A DNA stretch of 64,000 nt from Macropodus opercularis (GCA_030770545.1 CM061096.1:6801501-6865500), one strand, 5' to 3'. Positions 23,991-37,300 are shown, counted from the first letter of the stretch. Numbers and translations are program-made. The notes: generated from the letters alone by a model not told the origin.

Positions 23991-26900
23991 TTAAGTGTGT
24001 GAAGGCAGATTCTGCGGAGGCTCTGCAGGCAGATTATTCTGGACTTCAGCTCCATGTTCAGATTTTGCCTCTGTGAAAGATGGAAGAAAATAACTCACTC
24101 ACTGAAAACACAACTCTATACAATACAACATGGATCATCTTATTATCAGCTGTGTTTACCTTTGACGTCAGGTTTGTGTGTCTCTGGCTGGAACTGTAAC
24201 TCTCCATTAGGGCCTGCAGGAGGGTGTCTATCTGCTGCCTGGGGTCCATTTTGTCTCTGGGACATTTCTAGTACAGCCTGGTATAAAAAATAAACAAATA
24301 ATCAGACTGTCACCTGTACATGCTACAGCGTTTTTACAGGCACCAATTTGGACTGACTGCTACAGTGTATGATTTTAAATACAGGATGTCTGGGGATCCT
24401 TGTTTTAGTGAAGCAGAAGTGACGAAGCGGGACACACTGACCTGCTGGTACTCTCTCCTCTGGGCCTCCAGGGCTTTACCCCTCTCCTTCAGCAGCTCCT
24501 GCTCCTGATGCAGCATCTCTGCTTTCCCCCTGAGCTCCTCCTCCTTGTCCCTGAGTTCAGCTTCAAATCTCTGGAGCTCTTCCTCTGTGTACACAGGCTG
24601 GGCGTCTAAAGTCTGGAGGGAAAACATAAACCAGTGTTAAAACCCAGTGACTTTATTAAAGCTACAGACACATTTACAGAATATCTACAACCACAGGAAA
24701 GACTCTTCCAAGGAACCAGGGGCTATATACTAGATGATGACACGGGATAATAACGATAACATTTCTTTCACAGACTATAATCGCCTTCTCACATCATCAC
24801 CGCCCACAGTGCTTAAGAGAAAGAGGCCTATGCATTGGCCTTGAGTTAAGGTTATCAGTCAGCTGCAGCATAACTTTAAGAAAAGGTCTGCAACCGCATT
24901 TTATGTAATGTATGTAATTTCACAATAAAAGAAAGACATTTTCATAATAAGACTCAAGGTGTGTGGCTCAACGAGAGACAAGCTGGGCACTAACTATTCA
25001 ACTTTCCCACCCACATTTTTCCCAGCTTGTCCAAGGATTTGAAATAGCCACCCACAGCTCTTTACCTCCCACTCTTTGGGATTACTGAACTCCTTTTTCT
25101 CTGTGGATTTGAGGAACTCCTCCAGGCTGACGAGCCGGTCCTTGTTTGTATCCACCTGTAAAACACAGAAACTTGTTTGTAAAGACTGCTTGAGGATGCA
25201 ATGAAGGTGGAGCAGAGACACACGAGAACCTTTAAGACTCACGTTTTGCATGACATGCTCTCTCATTCTCAGCCTTTCTTCCTCCATCTCCATCATATCA
25301 TCTTCCTCATTTTTCGGGTCATAGACTTTCTCCAGCTGTTGAAATCAAAAGGTTTAAGGTTGGCGTCTACAGGGATGCTGTGCTTATCTCTACTGTCAAG
25401 ATCACTTTTATTTAAAAAAAAAAATACACTGGGCATTGATATATTTTTTTTAGGATTTTTACCTCCTTAGTGAAAAGAGCCTCCAATTCCTGCTCATCTA
25501 AGACACCATCCTCATTTGTATCTATATGGGACAAATATAAAATGTTATTATTCAGTACAAAATTAAAAGAAAATCATAAAAGTGACCATTTATTTAGTGA
25601 CCATGGAGTTTGAAGAAGGTTTTTGGGTTGAACTCCTGAGGATCAAGTCCGTCTGTCTCCTCCCACACTTCCCGCAGCTGCGCGACGCTGCCCTGAGTGT
25701 GGTGAAATAGCAGTAGACATGAAATAGTGTTTTTGTAATTAGCCACTAAAAACCCACAAAGATCCCTTTATTGCTCACCGGCGAGTTCACTTTGGGGTGT
25801 TGGCGGTGCTTCTCCTTCAGCTCCTGCATTCTCTTCTCCTCCTTCTCCCTTTTCTCCTGGTCCAGGTTCTTCAGATACTCCCGCCTCTCGTGCTCTTTCA
25901 GCATCTCATAGCGCTTGAACTCCTCGTGCCTCTCAGCGTCATAATTCTCCAGGTCCTTGGTGGCCTAGGTGACGAACCAACGGGAGACAGAGGTAAGTCT
26001 GTTAAAGTTGGGTCAGCTATAATAATAACATAATATAACACCACCAGAAAGCAGAAATCACCACTATTACAGTGGGACATGGGATCTTACTGTAGAGATT
26101 AGTAACTCAAGGTCTTTAGCCTCAAAGGTGTTTTGATTGTGAGGATCCAGATGTTCAAACTGCTTCAGGAGTGATGCATGGTCCATCTGCAGGCCTGCAC
26201 AGCAAACACATGAATTAGCAACAACATGCTGACATTTAAGACTGTGTCCTAGAGCTTCATTTATCTCCCAATGCAAAAATTTAGATTTATGAGTTGAAGT
26301 AAAGTAGGGATTATATTAAGAATGTAAAGGTAAACATATTTAAATATTGCCAAGTAAGTAAAAGCTTTGAAAACTAAAACACTGTAAATTAAAAAAAGAT
26401 GTCATTTGTAAATTACTGCTCACTTGGTTTACTGAGACGATATGTTACATAAAATAAACATACTTATACATATTCAGCAAACAATTACAAACTTGAAAAT
26501 GTTACATTGTCTTAACTTTTCATATTGGTGCATTTTTGCATCTTAATTCTTTGTGTCAAATGTTACTGAATGCGTGACGTGTGTTGCATCATACAGTAGT
26601 TGTCTTATGTTTTGAAATGTTGGAGGCACAGGATACTATATACATTTATCTTTACATGCATTTTATGACTTTCATTAAAAAAACAACACTTTCCCTATTG
26701 TCACACTTCAAAAACAAATATTGAGCATTTTATAAAAGATGATCCAACCTACTCTGTGTATTTGTGCTGTCCAGTTTGGCCTTTAGCAGCATCCTCAGAC
26801 GAGAAACCTCCTGCCGTTTCAGTTCATCTAGCCGAGTCCTGACATGATGACCGACCAGGTCCAGCTCTTTACTAAGACGACCGTTCTAACAGAAAACACA

Positions 26901-27335
26901 GGACGTCGAGGTGAGCGCATACATTTCTGTTGTTCTTTTTCACGTGTTAAAGGTAAGACAGGGAAAACTGTAAATGAAGGAGCACAGGAGCGGAGAAGGA
27001 CTCTGACCTTGATGTCCTCTGTGTTTGCTGTCTGCAATTTCTCTCTGAAGTGAGGGTCAGTCTCCAAAACCTCGATCACCTCTCTGAGGTATCTGTCGTA
27101 GTACAGGCCAGTGTCCTGCAGACGTGTTGACAGCTTAGTCACAAAAGACTGAACATCTGCCTGCTCTCACATTTTTAAAATGCGGCACAAGAGTAGAAAT
27201 GAATAGGACTGTTACCACACTCTCTTCCTGTACTTCCTCTTTAATTTCCTGGTTGCCTCCATGGCGATCAATTGGCACCGACCAGACCCCAGCATAAATA
27301 GAGAGAAGGAGCAACCAGCTGGGTTTTAGGGTCAT
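23991..27335 (-). CDS. nucb1: Nucleobindin-1 (calnuc), EF-hand Ca2+ protein (12 exons, 450 aa)
   Basis: Nucleobindin-1 is a Golgi-luminal, cytosolic and secreted calcium-binding protein that also binds G-alpha-i. Exons, high to low: 27335-27216, 27115-27008, 26885-26753, 26194-26091, 25964-25779, 25692-25602, 25521-25463, 25335-25243, 25155-25066, 24612-24442, 24277-24160, 24070-23991; total 1353 nt, in frame. A signal peptide covers residues 1 to about 20 (PSWLLLLSIYAGVWS). The body has DTGLYYDRYLREVIEVLETD and ASLLKQFEHLDPHNQNTFEA as in human NUCB1. EF-hand loops are at 248-259 (DTNEDGVLDEQE, canonical) and 300-311 (DTNKDRLVSLEE, Arg at loop position 6, as in human). VSLEEFL (307-313) fits the G-alpha-binding-and-activating motif. 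A coiled, glutamate-rich segment follows at 330-385. NUCB2 was considered; the sequence and neighbours favour NUCB1. Confidence 0.93.
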
Positions 27336-27338
27336 CGT

Positions 27339-27960
27339 CCTTTAAGACAAACCAAGGTGAATGACATGACGTCTACAGATATTTTTAGACGCGTATTTTT
27401 GCGTCAGTAAAGCCGTTATTTCTCCGGACGCTTATTTTAAGTTAAAGCGCCAGAGGTTCACGTAATAATACCAATAATAATACTGTTATTATGCTCCTGC
27501 CTGCGGCTGTGGACACTTGTTAGCTTAAGGAAAGACAACACGGATGCGGAACAGGAGCCGAGAATTATTGCGACATACACGAGTGTTATTTCTACAGTTG
27601 TCTTCATCTGTGGGTTTTAACCTGTAATAAATTCAATTTTAACACCTAAAACCTTGTTTGCTCGTAAGAGTCCGTTTTAAAGCGCCACCGCACGTTAGCT
27701 AACATTCATAATGCTACACACCGATCACTCGTCGTTGTTATCGTTGCGTTATAAGACCATCTCGCGATTTTAGACAGTTTATTCGTTTAACATCCGCCGG
27801 TTTTAAGCCACAATGAAAATACGTTACAACAGAAATGTTTAATAAATTGTATCCTACCGCAGGTTTATTTAAAAAACGACCCAATGCTGATGTGTCTCTG
27901 TCGGCCAAAAATGACGTCATGAAACCACTGCGGCGTTCGGGTACTGTCGGAAATATAGGC
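27339..27960 (-). promoter_or_regulatory. nucb1: nucb1 leader intron and promoter with a perfect CRE
   Basis: The coding exon starts after an acceptor (TCTTAAAG) at 27340. A probable leader exon ends at a donor (CTGCG|GTAGGA) near 27859, so transcription likely begins around 27880-27950. TGACGTCA, a perfect palindromic cAMP/ATF response element, is at 27912-27919. No TATA box is seen. Confidence 0.45.
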
Positions 27961-28441
27961 ACAACTATGCGCACCACGAGTGAGCGACCTGTAAGACTAT
28001 ACACCTGAATGCATCTCTATCTCTCTGGTAATTAATATGCCACATAGATACAAACTTTTTAAAGCGTTTTAATTGCTTTGAAAAAATAGATTTATTGTAT
28101 ATTTAATTAAGTTCTGAAATACAAAGCCAGAGCAGTTTAAAATAAATTAACATCAAACAAAGTTCATAATTGCACAAGATAATAAATAAAAGTATAAATA
28201 GTACGTATCACAACACCTGAGGATGAAATAAATTTAGCACAATAGATAAGTAAATATGGCACATGAAAAACAAACATTAAGATGTTCACAAATAAATGTA
28301 ACCAAAGAATAAATTAATAGTTGCTTAACATTATAATTTCAAAATACATAAAAACACGTACGTTTCATTTTATATCAGTTTGACTGATGAATGTGAAGGG
28401 TTTTATGTTGTCCACTCTTTCAATGCAATCTCATACAGTGT
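27961..28441 (-). other. Short gap: ccndx 3' UTR, then nucb1 upstream region
   Basis: The ccndx stop is at 28442-28444. Minus-strand AATAAA at 28091-28096 is a plausible polyadenylation signal. The nucb1 promoter starts within about 150 bp of it, so the two same-strand genes are nearly end-to-start. The stretch is very AT-rich. Confidence 0.45.
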
Positions 28442-30079
28442 TTAAAAATCAATTTCCCTCATATCAGTAGGCGTCCCAGGTCTTTCGCTCTCCACCTCCT
28501 CGTCTTTCTCCATGGGACCCTGCTGGTGTCCACTCCTCAGCCGCTGCCGGAGGGCGTGTTCGATCATCTCACTGTAGCACTGCAGCACTGCCTGGGATGC
28601 AAAGCAAATCAAACAAGTCATTTTAGTGTGTGGTTAAAGCTTTCCTTCGCCTTTGGCCTAAAAAAACCCATCACTTACCGGAAACAAAACCACAAACCCA
28701 CGTAAATAAGACTAGGACTCACCAGGTCAGTCTGGCACAGCTCTGCCAAGGCTTCACTCATAAGAGACAGCTGGGAGATCCCCTTGTTGTCCAGACCTCT
28801 CAGAGCACAGTTCAGTGATGCAGCAGCAACAAGTGATGGAGGTGCTCCCAGAAAACGCGAGTCGCAGGCACACATGGCAGCCAGTGTGTCGCTGTGCCTC
28901 CGTAGGGTGGACAACCGCTCCACCTCAGACTCACCCCCCTGTCCTCCTCCCTGCTGCCCCACAGAAGCAAGAAAATGTGGGAGAAAGTCCTGAGGAGTCA
29001 CTGCTGCTGTGTCCCACCGCAGGGTGGCGAGGATGACGCGCTCCATTTCCTGTAAAAGATACAAAATAAGAGACTCACAATGGCAAAATGTGGAGCTGTG
29101 TGTTGTTATATCTATGAAAATCTAAATGTTAAATCTGAAGGCAACATACTTTATCAGTCCATTTAACTGGGGCAAACAGTGAAGCCCTGTTGACCATTAT
29201 ATCCATATCACTACTACTTTTGTTTACCACACTTTTGCATTTAAAATGTAATAAAATCACCAAAATAAGTGTAAGTTGTGAAATGTTGAAACTGAATTTA
29301 TTTGTAGACCGAATAGTTTAGATTTACAGATTTATGTATTTCATTGTTTCATTTAGTTGATTATTATTTAGAAAATAATACAAGCCCAGAGTGAAACACA
29401 CAAAAGCTGTAGCTACTTATATCCCTTTAGAATTCATTTGATGAGTAGTAGAGACGCAATCAATAACATTTAAATTTCACTTTGTCCTCTTTTTGGACAC
29501 TCTCACTACAGACGCTGGCTTACCCGCAGGCTGCAGGGTTGGAAGCTGTACTCAGCTGCAGCACAGAGGGCGTCTGCTGTGATGTTGTCACACTCTGTGA
29601 GTTTGGAGGCGATGAGGATGCAGCCTGCAGCCAGACAGTAAGGCGAGACAGGTACAGACAGGGAGACAGACAGGAACCTGTCCACGAGAGAGACGGACAG
29701 AGGGAACACGGCCTCGTCACAGCCGCACTCACAGCACACCTTCAGAGGACAAAGACATGCGGGATAGCTGTGATTGTGTAACGCTGTGAAGAAAATGTAG
29801 AAGCTGGAGCATGACAGAGTTTCGTACCTCCAGGGCCCACTTGACCAGCTCCTCCCTGCGCTCAGGATCCCGCTGAATCAGGGCGACGTAAAGCACGGAG
29901 GGCATGTACCTCTCCTCCAGTTGAAGCAGCCTCTGGATCACGCGATGTCCCGACACCGTGGGGTCCCAGGTGGCTCGCAACTGAGGGGAACACCTGATGT
30001 GGGTCTGGGCCGGTGCTTCAGACTGACCTTGGTCCTCCACCTCCTCACACCACAGAGACACAGATATTCCCCCTTCCAT
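28442..30079 (-). CDS. ccndx: Cyclin D-type protein, probably cyclin Dx (4 exons, 314 aa)
   Basis: D-type cyclins activate CDK4/6 and drive RB phosphorylation in G1. Exons: 30079-29828, 29739-29524, 29049-28723, 28591-28442; total 945 nt, in frame. LWCEE at residues 9-13 is the LxCxE RB-binding motif of D cyclins. The cyclin box follows from about residue 45: MPSVLYVALIQRDPERREEL, VFPLSVSLVDRFLS and CLAAGCILIASKLTEC. The second fold has LRWDTAAVTPQDFLPHFL. The C-terminus PGTPTDMREIDF matches the conserved TPTDVRDVDI tail whose threonine is the GSK3-beta degradation site. It is clearly more diverged than cyclins D1-D3, so I assign it to the cyclin Dx group of fish and amphibians. The ATG at 30079 is the start; no ATG lies upstream in the open frame. 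The box and tail are certain, the paralogue name less so. Confidence 0.85.
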
Positions 30080-30241
30080 CTGCACAGCCTGGTAATATGT
30101 GAGTCCAAAATGGTCCAAAACACAGTACAGTAGCTAGTGTCCCCCTGTCTCCTCAGGAGCTGTAAGTGTGAAATCGCTGCAGATCCGTCTCTTGTCCTGT
30201 GGTGCTTTGCAGAACATCAGCCTTCAGCTACGTCCAGTGAG

Positions 30242-30248
30242 TTTTATA
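30242..30248 (-). promoter_or_regulatory. ccndx: TATA box of ccndx
   Basis: The minus strand reads GGGTATAAAACTC, a strong TATA box about 163 nt upstream of the ATG. Transcription would begin near 30215, giving a leader of about 135 nt if unspliced. Regulation by a TATA promoter would suit sharply induced expression. Confidence 0.6.
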
Positions 30249-30250
30249 CC

Positions 30251-30560
30251 CAGCAGAGAGAGAGAGAGGGAGTGGCTGGGAGGGAAGGGAAAAGTCTGCA
30301 GGAAGGGGTAGGGAACCTAATGAGTGACATAAAATAAGAAGAAGACAACAATATGGTCCATGAAACAATTGATTCAACAGGTGGGGAGAGGGGGGGAAAG
30401 AAGGAGCAAGTGGAGAGGGGGAGGCAGGGGAGGAGGAAAGAAGAGCAGACAAGAGAGGGAGTGGCCCGCAGGGACAGAGCAACAGCTTGTCCCCGACAGT
30501 GAAAGAGAGAAGAGAGAGAAAGAAAAGGCGAGAGAGGCAGAGAGAGAGGAGAGAAAAGGT
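30251..30560 (+). repeat. Polypurine tract upstream of ccndx
   Basis: Most of these 310 nt are A or G on the plus strand (for example GAGAGAGAGAGGGAG at the left and GAGAGGCAGAGAGAGAGGAG at the right), with a less pure middle. It starts immediately upstream of the TATA box. Such tracts can form triplex DNA or bind GAGA-type factors. Confidence 0.7.
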
Positions 30561-33428
30561 CATCTCCAGACTCTGACAATGGGAATGGATCACAAAAGGA
30601 TGAAGGTGTTTGTTTACAACGTAAGGGGGGAGGAATTATGTCAAATGTGGGAGGGATGTTAAATTATTAATTTCCCCACATATTAAAGACGTTTTTTGAC
30701 TTAAAGAGAAACTTGAGAAACTTACCGTTAAATACTTTCATTATGAATATTTTATGTGTGCTGGTGGAAAAACACATTATATATATATAAAACTAGATCC
30801 AGAAAATAATAATAATAAATGCATATATGAAGAATATGTCAACTTTTGTCCAAGAAGCAACAGGTTTCTTTTTTCCAGAATGTACCTGTTCCACCAACTC
30901 AAATATTCAATAATATATTCCAGGAATTTATGCGTGAATTAAATATTGTTGTGTTTCAGTTTTGTTGTGTTTAAATGTGTCATTTTTGAATCTACTTTAT
31001 AACCTGTAGTAACAAAACTTTCTAAAACTACACACTATGCACAAACACAGAAATTATTCATTTAATGAAAATCAATTAATCACAACTTTGTTCATAAAGA
31101 AATAAAACGTGAGAGTCCGCTATTAATTGACTTTTTTATCCTTTAAAAGTGATGCTCAGCCTCGTCTCTGTCTTTTCTCTGAGGATGCTCATTGTCAAAG
31201 CAACCTGCGTCCCGTCAGCCTGCCCTCTCTGTGCCTGTGGCAATCTGCTGCTCGCGTTTAAAGAGCAGCGGAGCCACCGGGGAGGGCTGGGCGAGGTATG
31301 TGCAGCAGACAGTGGAGCCGGGCAGGTCAATGAGCCATATTGTCTCCCTTTACAAATCAGTGTCAGACAACAGCCCCTGGCCTTCTGCCTGCTGCTGGCT
31401 CCTCACACACACTTCACACATTCACGGGGCAGACACACTTTCCACTTACTCTCCCCTGGGACGCCGCTAATGGTCACAATGGGCTCGCGCTCACCAGTGG
31501 AGGATACAGATTGTATTTGACAGTCATTACAGGTGGCTTTTCACACTTAAAGGCTTCACTGGCAGCTAATGTTTCAAATAGGAGTTAAATGGACGACCAC
31601 ACCAAGATCGTCAAGTCTTGATTTCAACTGGGCATCAATAATTCATCCTCATTTCAATGGAGGGATGATCTTTCTTTATTTTGCACTAGAAGTAGACTGT
31701 GTTTAATATCAGTGACTTGACTTTAACTGAAACAACTTCAAACTCTTTTATATCTTATTAAATTCACAGGCGTCATATTCCAAGTTTATAGGAAAGGAAA
31801 TAATGTAATTTAACTGAAAAGTAAAATAAATAAATAAATAAATCATTCCAACTGTCTTAATCTGTGAATAATTATAGCTGTCAAATTAAGTAAAAAGTTA
31901 CTATTAGTTCCTTATGCTGTAAAAAATCCAGATTGATCCTGTAACTAATGTCACAATTTCAAATTTGGAAACTTCTGTATTTTGTTGGTAGAGTACACGT
32001 AAATGTGCTTAATTACATTTGACCACTGCTGACGTCCAGTAAGTGCATCAGATGAACAGTGAGCTGTCAGTGGTGCAGATGTGATGAAGGTTAAGGTTGG
32101 ATGAATGGTGTCGTCAAGCAGAGATGAAGAAATGTAAACTCAGAGTTAATCGGACAGTCTGTACTTTTAAGTGTTACTGAATATATCAAACACAATCAAG
32201 TAAATCACAAAGAGCTAATTCAAGAGATGCTTTTGAAAATCAAACCCGCAGCACAGGGAGTAGATCTACAGCCACATCATCTACTAAAACACACAATGAC
32301 AACATGAAGAGGCCTTAATCCTCCAACACTCGCTTGATTGCAGCATTAGTGAGAGAATATGGGGTTTAAAGCTGACAGCGAGGCCTCTGCCCATAAAACG
32401 GGCTTTCAGCAACGCTGAAAGCAGATTGAGTTTGAATGAAGGACTGAGTAAAGTCTGGCTCTGCCAGTCAAGTGAGGTCAGGTTTGGGTGGATGGAGAGT
32501 TGGGGGGGGGTCCCAAAAGAAACAGTGACAGATCGCAGGCCTGTTTAAGCACCCTGTTAAATTCATACATTGCAGCTGTATTCAAACAACATGAATTGGG
32601 GGGAAAGGGACAGCGGTGAGAAAGAAAGGAGGAGAGCACGGAGCCCTGAGAAGGGGGTGTGGCTCTCCGCCCCTCATTTTCCAGTTCATTTCCCGGGACA
32701 GTAGAGGAACAGAGCTTCTATTTAACCCTCCGCCATTTACCTCATACAGACACCTGCTGGCCAGTGGGGGAGGAGAGGGGAGAGGGCAAAGTTTAACCAG
32801 TTCACAAGTCAAGATGCTGCGTAAACAAACAGTCACAGGTTGATCCGAAACAGTGGAGCGTGATGCAGAAGTACCGTGATACACTGTACTTAAAAAAAAG
32901 CTTATACTTAATACTAAGACAATAAATAAAACTTTCTGTATTATTTTATCAGCGGTAAAAGCACGTACTATACTATATATATAAGAGTTGCATTCAGGGT
33001 TTACCTCAGAAAGTATAAAGCCTCATGTGATTCATATTATCATATGTGAAACTTTTACAACACTTCCACTGCGTTTGTTGGAGCTGTGAGTGTTAAAGCC
33101 TCCTGTCTTTGCTTCTGTCTGTGTCTATGATGTCATTTAAACAAGCTTTTCAGTTCTGATGATGTCATCTGGAGTTTTCCACAGACAGGTATTTTACTCT
33201 AAGGATGGAAAAGGTTTGAGAAGAACTACTGTGGTTTAATTGAATACACTCACCGATCTTTATTATGTACACCATAATGCCTCAGTTTGTCATGTTGAAG
33301 CTGACAGAAAGGAGGACAGTCAGTGTATGTAACGTAGTAATGCAGCCAGTGAGTATATGTAAAGTAACTAAAGGCACATTAACTCTAACACAGTATACAC
33401 ACGAGTGAGACGGTTTAAGTTCTAACCA
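30561..33428. other. Intergenic, ccndx promoter to tbc1d17 3' end
   Basis: No exon family is recognised. It holds a short (TAAA)n run near 31826-31843 and AT-rich stretches. Open frames around 31149-31588 and 32582-32884 have no recognisable protein features. Confidence 0.5.
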
Positions 33429-34040
33429 TTTATTTGGTAATATTATGTGGATTAAGTGTCATGATATTACACATAACACCACATCTCAAGTAAAAATGAA
33501 AGGCATGCACAACCTCTGCATAGGTCTGGAATGGCATCATACACTATAAACAACTCGCTGCCATTGAGTGTTATCCTCTTCCCTTTTTAGGAGCATGGGC
33601 GAGGAGATGGTGAGGAAATCTACTGTAAATCAAACTCTACATAAAATATGCACATGAAGCACAATGAAACAAACATAACTAGCAGAGACGAATACAAACG
33701 TTAAATAAGTGGTAAAACAGCAGCACTGAAAGGCGTTTTAGAGAGTAGACAAGCGACAGAGACGAGCTGTCAGAGAAAACAAAGAAGGAAGGTGTTTGGT
33801 TTGGCTCTAATCCTCAAACAGGCTGGATTGTAACACGTGAACATTCACGGAGACCATAAAGGAAAAGCGACGCAACAACGCCCCCTGTCTCTCACAGACG
33901 TTTCTAACAGTCTTTATGGTCGAGACCATATTCCCTTCTCACTCCATCACCACATACGCTATTCATATATATTTGTTCGTGAGTAGATAAAGTCGTCCAT
34001 AGATTCCTCTGTGTGTCAGTATATCAGCTGAGCAGCAGGT
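33429..34040 (-). other. tbc1d17: 3' UTR of tbc1d17 with polyadenylation signal
   Basis: AATAAA on the minus strand at 33429-33434 lies about 610 nt past the stop codon. No coding exon is seen between them. The UTR length is inferred from this signal. Confidence 0.5.
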
Positions 34041-34325
34041 TTAAGGATAAGTGGGACCATGTGTTGAACTAGAAGCAGCAGCTCCGGCCTGGGACTGGTC
34101 GAGGAGGTCTTGTGTCTCGCTGGTCTGGGAGTCCGGGCTGTCGGTGTCAGAACTGGAGGGGGTGTAGATACCCAGAACCTGCTGCACCTTCAGTGGTAGC
34201 TCCTGGAGGAAGGGGAGATTAGGAAAGGATGCGTCAACCGGTATACACATATACACACCCCCACCCACACACCCCTATATATATATATACACACACACAT
34301 ACACACACACACCCCCACCCACACC

Positions 34326-34387
<62 letters not shown>

Positions 34388-37300
34388 GGGGTGTGGGTGT
34401 GTATATATATGTGTGTCGTTTAAGTGTTTAAATGAGATTCAGAAGTATTAAACACTTCTCACTCCACCTTGCACTGAATGAGCTGCAGGTAAATGGCCTC
34501 TGCTCCACGTAGAACAGTCTGCAGGTCCAGTTTCATGGTCAGCTCATTAATGTGCTGCATCACAAAGAAAAATTACAGGAGACATAGAAATGTTAGCCCG
34601 CGCTTACTAACAAAGACCCTCTGCTCGTGGTTCACACATTGGAGTACTAAGTGACACACGCACACACCTTCAGAATGGTGTTGAAGTCGTGCTGGGAGCC
34701 GATCAGCTCTCCTCTCTGCGACTCGAGGATTGAACAGGCGATCAACAGGTGGAAGTTGTCGCATGGAAGACGAGCCCACAGGACCTGAGGATGGATGTCT
34801 CATTAACAATCAAAATAAAAGCCTTTTGCTAAACAACAACCATGACTCCACTATGTTTACGATATGTTTGTTCCTATTCAGACGTAGAAAATACAACTTG
34901 AGAGCATCCAGGTCTGGAACTGAAGTGACCCTTGCTGTTTATCTCAACTCTGTTTTACTATAAATATTTCAGTGTACTTCCTGTGGTGTTCTCACCTCCC
35001 ACAAAGTCAGGATGTCCTCAAAAGAGAATTCTCTCTTAAACCAGATTAGCAGCCAGCGAAAACAGAAGCAAAGAGAACCACTGTCCTGCGAGTCTGATGG
35101 ACAACAGAAATGACATGAAAAAAGGCTCCTTGTCAACAAGTAACACAGAGAACATTTTGTATGGTCACGTTCTGAGAACTTGTATTAACGGTCTGCCCTT
35201 GGTCTATCTGCACATACAGCAAATGAATGAATTAGCTGTAAAGTACAACCTTGAGCTTTCATTGTGTAGAACAGCATCTAATTTGCTTCTTTGTTGTTTC
35301 TGCCCTACTTTCGTATTGCTACAAGTGCTCAGTTGCACCTCCAGGCTAGTAAGGGTTTATTTTTGAATCCAGTCTGGCTGGATAAACACTGGCTGACTAA
35401 CCCAGGAAGTCACATAGCTCTGGGTCCAGAGCCTTCAGCAGGATACTGAGCTGAAGCAGCTGCTGCTTCATGGCCTCCTGAGACTCTTCAAAGTTCTGGT
35501 GCTGCAGGGAGGAGAACATAGTCAATGTCTGAACCTTTAAAATGCGGCTATACGTAGCTACTCCACCTACTCAGTTGGAAACTTTAATAAAGACCACACT
35601 AAGAGACATCTACTGACCGGACAGGATCAACATGGTTTACATTTCCTGTGACACAGAGAGGCTTCTACTAACCACCAGCGCCATGAAGCCTGTCAGACAC
35701 CAGAAGGACTCCACCTCATTCTGGGTGATGAACAGGATGGGGGACAGGAGATCGCTCATCCCCTGCACATAGCCTGGACAGACAGGGAGGAAAACAAAGT
35801 CTAGTGTCAGATTCATGCGGTGTTTGTGTTTATCAAATAGAAGAGACATGTGGCAGACAGCTCTTCAGGAAAGAGGGAACATTCTCCTGTTGCCAAAACA
35901 TCTTCATTTGTGGTTAGAAAGCTACGCTTTTTGCTAAAAACATGTTACAGGCACCTATGATGCACAACAAGGCCACCTGTGACTGCTCTACACAGCATCG
36001 TGCATCTTGCTTATGAGTCCACCAAGTATTTATTATGGAAGATCTGTCAGTTTGTTCATCTCCTCTTTCCTGAAATGAAAATGAAAGTACATACCGAGAT
36101 CAAAGTTGTACATGCAGTAAGTCATCAGCACATCGTGAAGAAGAGTCAGTCCTGGATTGTCGTTCCCGGAGAAGAAAGTATTGTGTCTGTCCGTCCTGTT
36201 GACATCTCTCTCTGTCACAAGAGAACAAAGGCAGTTTAACTCCAGTGTCTCGTGCTCTCACAGGCAGCTGACTGACAGAACAGATCTTCTGATGTCTAAC
36301 AGGTGTTAGCCTGATAGCTGACCTATCAGGCTTCTGTAGCCCTTGAGGAGGGAGTTCCTCATCTCCTGCTCTTCACTGACAGACTTCCACTGCACCTTCA
36401 TTCTGAAATACTCGTCCCTGCAAACACAAATGGCTATTTTGATTACTGCTCTACTAGCACCTTTAAAATAAGGCAAAAAAGAACACAAGAATTTTAGGGC
36501 ATGTATACGTACATATACATATAACAAACTATTTCACAGCCAGAGCCACAGACTTCCTATGTGTCTCATCTAAATTTCTTAAAAAAAACAAAACAACTAT
36601 TTTCACACCATCAATAAGAGGAATGCATAGATTTAAAAGCACTAACGTTTTGACTCGCAGAATATCTTCCCTTTCCTTAGTGGTGCTGTTCCAAGGATAA
36701 AAACCCAGAAGGAACTTCCAGATGTCCTTCCTCAGTGATGGTGTGATGCCCTGCAAGGGGCAAGAGCTTAATACAGGCTCATCTAAGACAGAGAGAGTGA
36801 AGAAACAGAGATACAGCCATACCCCTCTGAACACAAGCTCTTTGATTTTCTCTGGGTTGTTCACACGTCCCTCAGGGTCCAGAAATTCTTCCCACTTGTC
36901 CAGTGGTGGTCCCCTCATTACATCTGGTCTTGGGCCGAGTTCTACCCCCTAAACATAAAGAAAGAAACAACCATAAAACAGCTGACAGCTGACTCCTACC
37001 TCTGATTCTTCAATGTTTTTTTCGTGTCCTCACACAGGTGATGAGTTCAAAGCCAGGCTCGTCATCAGACTGGGGGGGCATGCTAGGATGCTGGGCATCG
37101 CGATCCCGAACAGGGGACTCTGGAGGGCGAATTGCCGCCCTAAAGAAATTGGTGACTTTGGAGAATCCACCAAATGTAGTGGCATACGGGTCATGGATAA
37201 ATCTCTGTTCAGGTTAAAAACAGACAGATAGACATGTTTTATTTTGATTGACTACTACAACTGTATAAATCTCAACTTAGCCTACTTCTATTTGTGCATT

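Noticed and set aside
30080..30118. N-terminal extension of the cyclin
   Set aside because: The codon at 30118 is TTG, not ATG. The first ATG in frame is at 30079 and is followed by the expected LxCxE motif.
30228..30593. Two overlapping Leu/Ser/Pro-rich minus-strand open frames
   Set aside because: They are translations of the polypurine tract.
31149..31588. Plus-strand open frames of 82-123 aa
   Set aside because: Three frames are open at once with no conserved motif; no exon signals support a gene.
34190..34423. Open frames made of Val/Cys or Thr/His repeats
   Set aside because: Translations of the CA/TA microsatellite.
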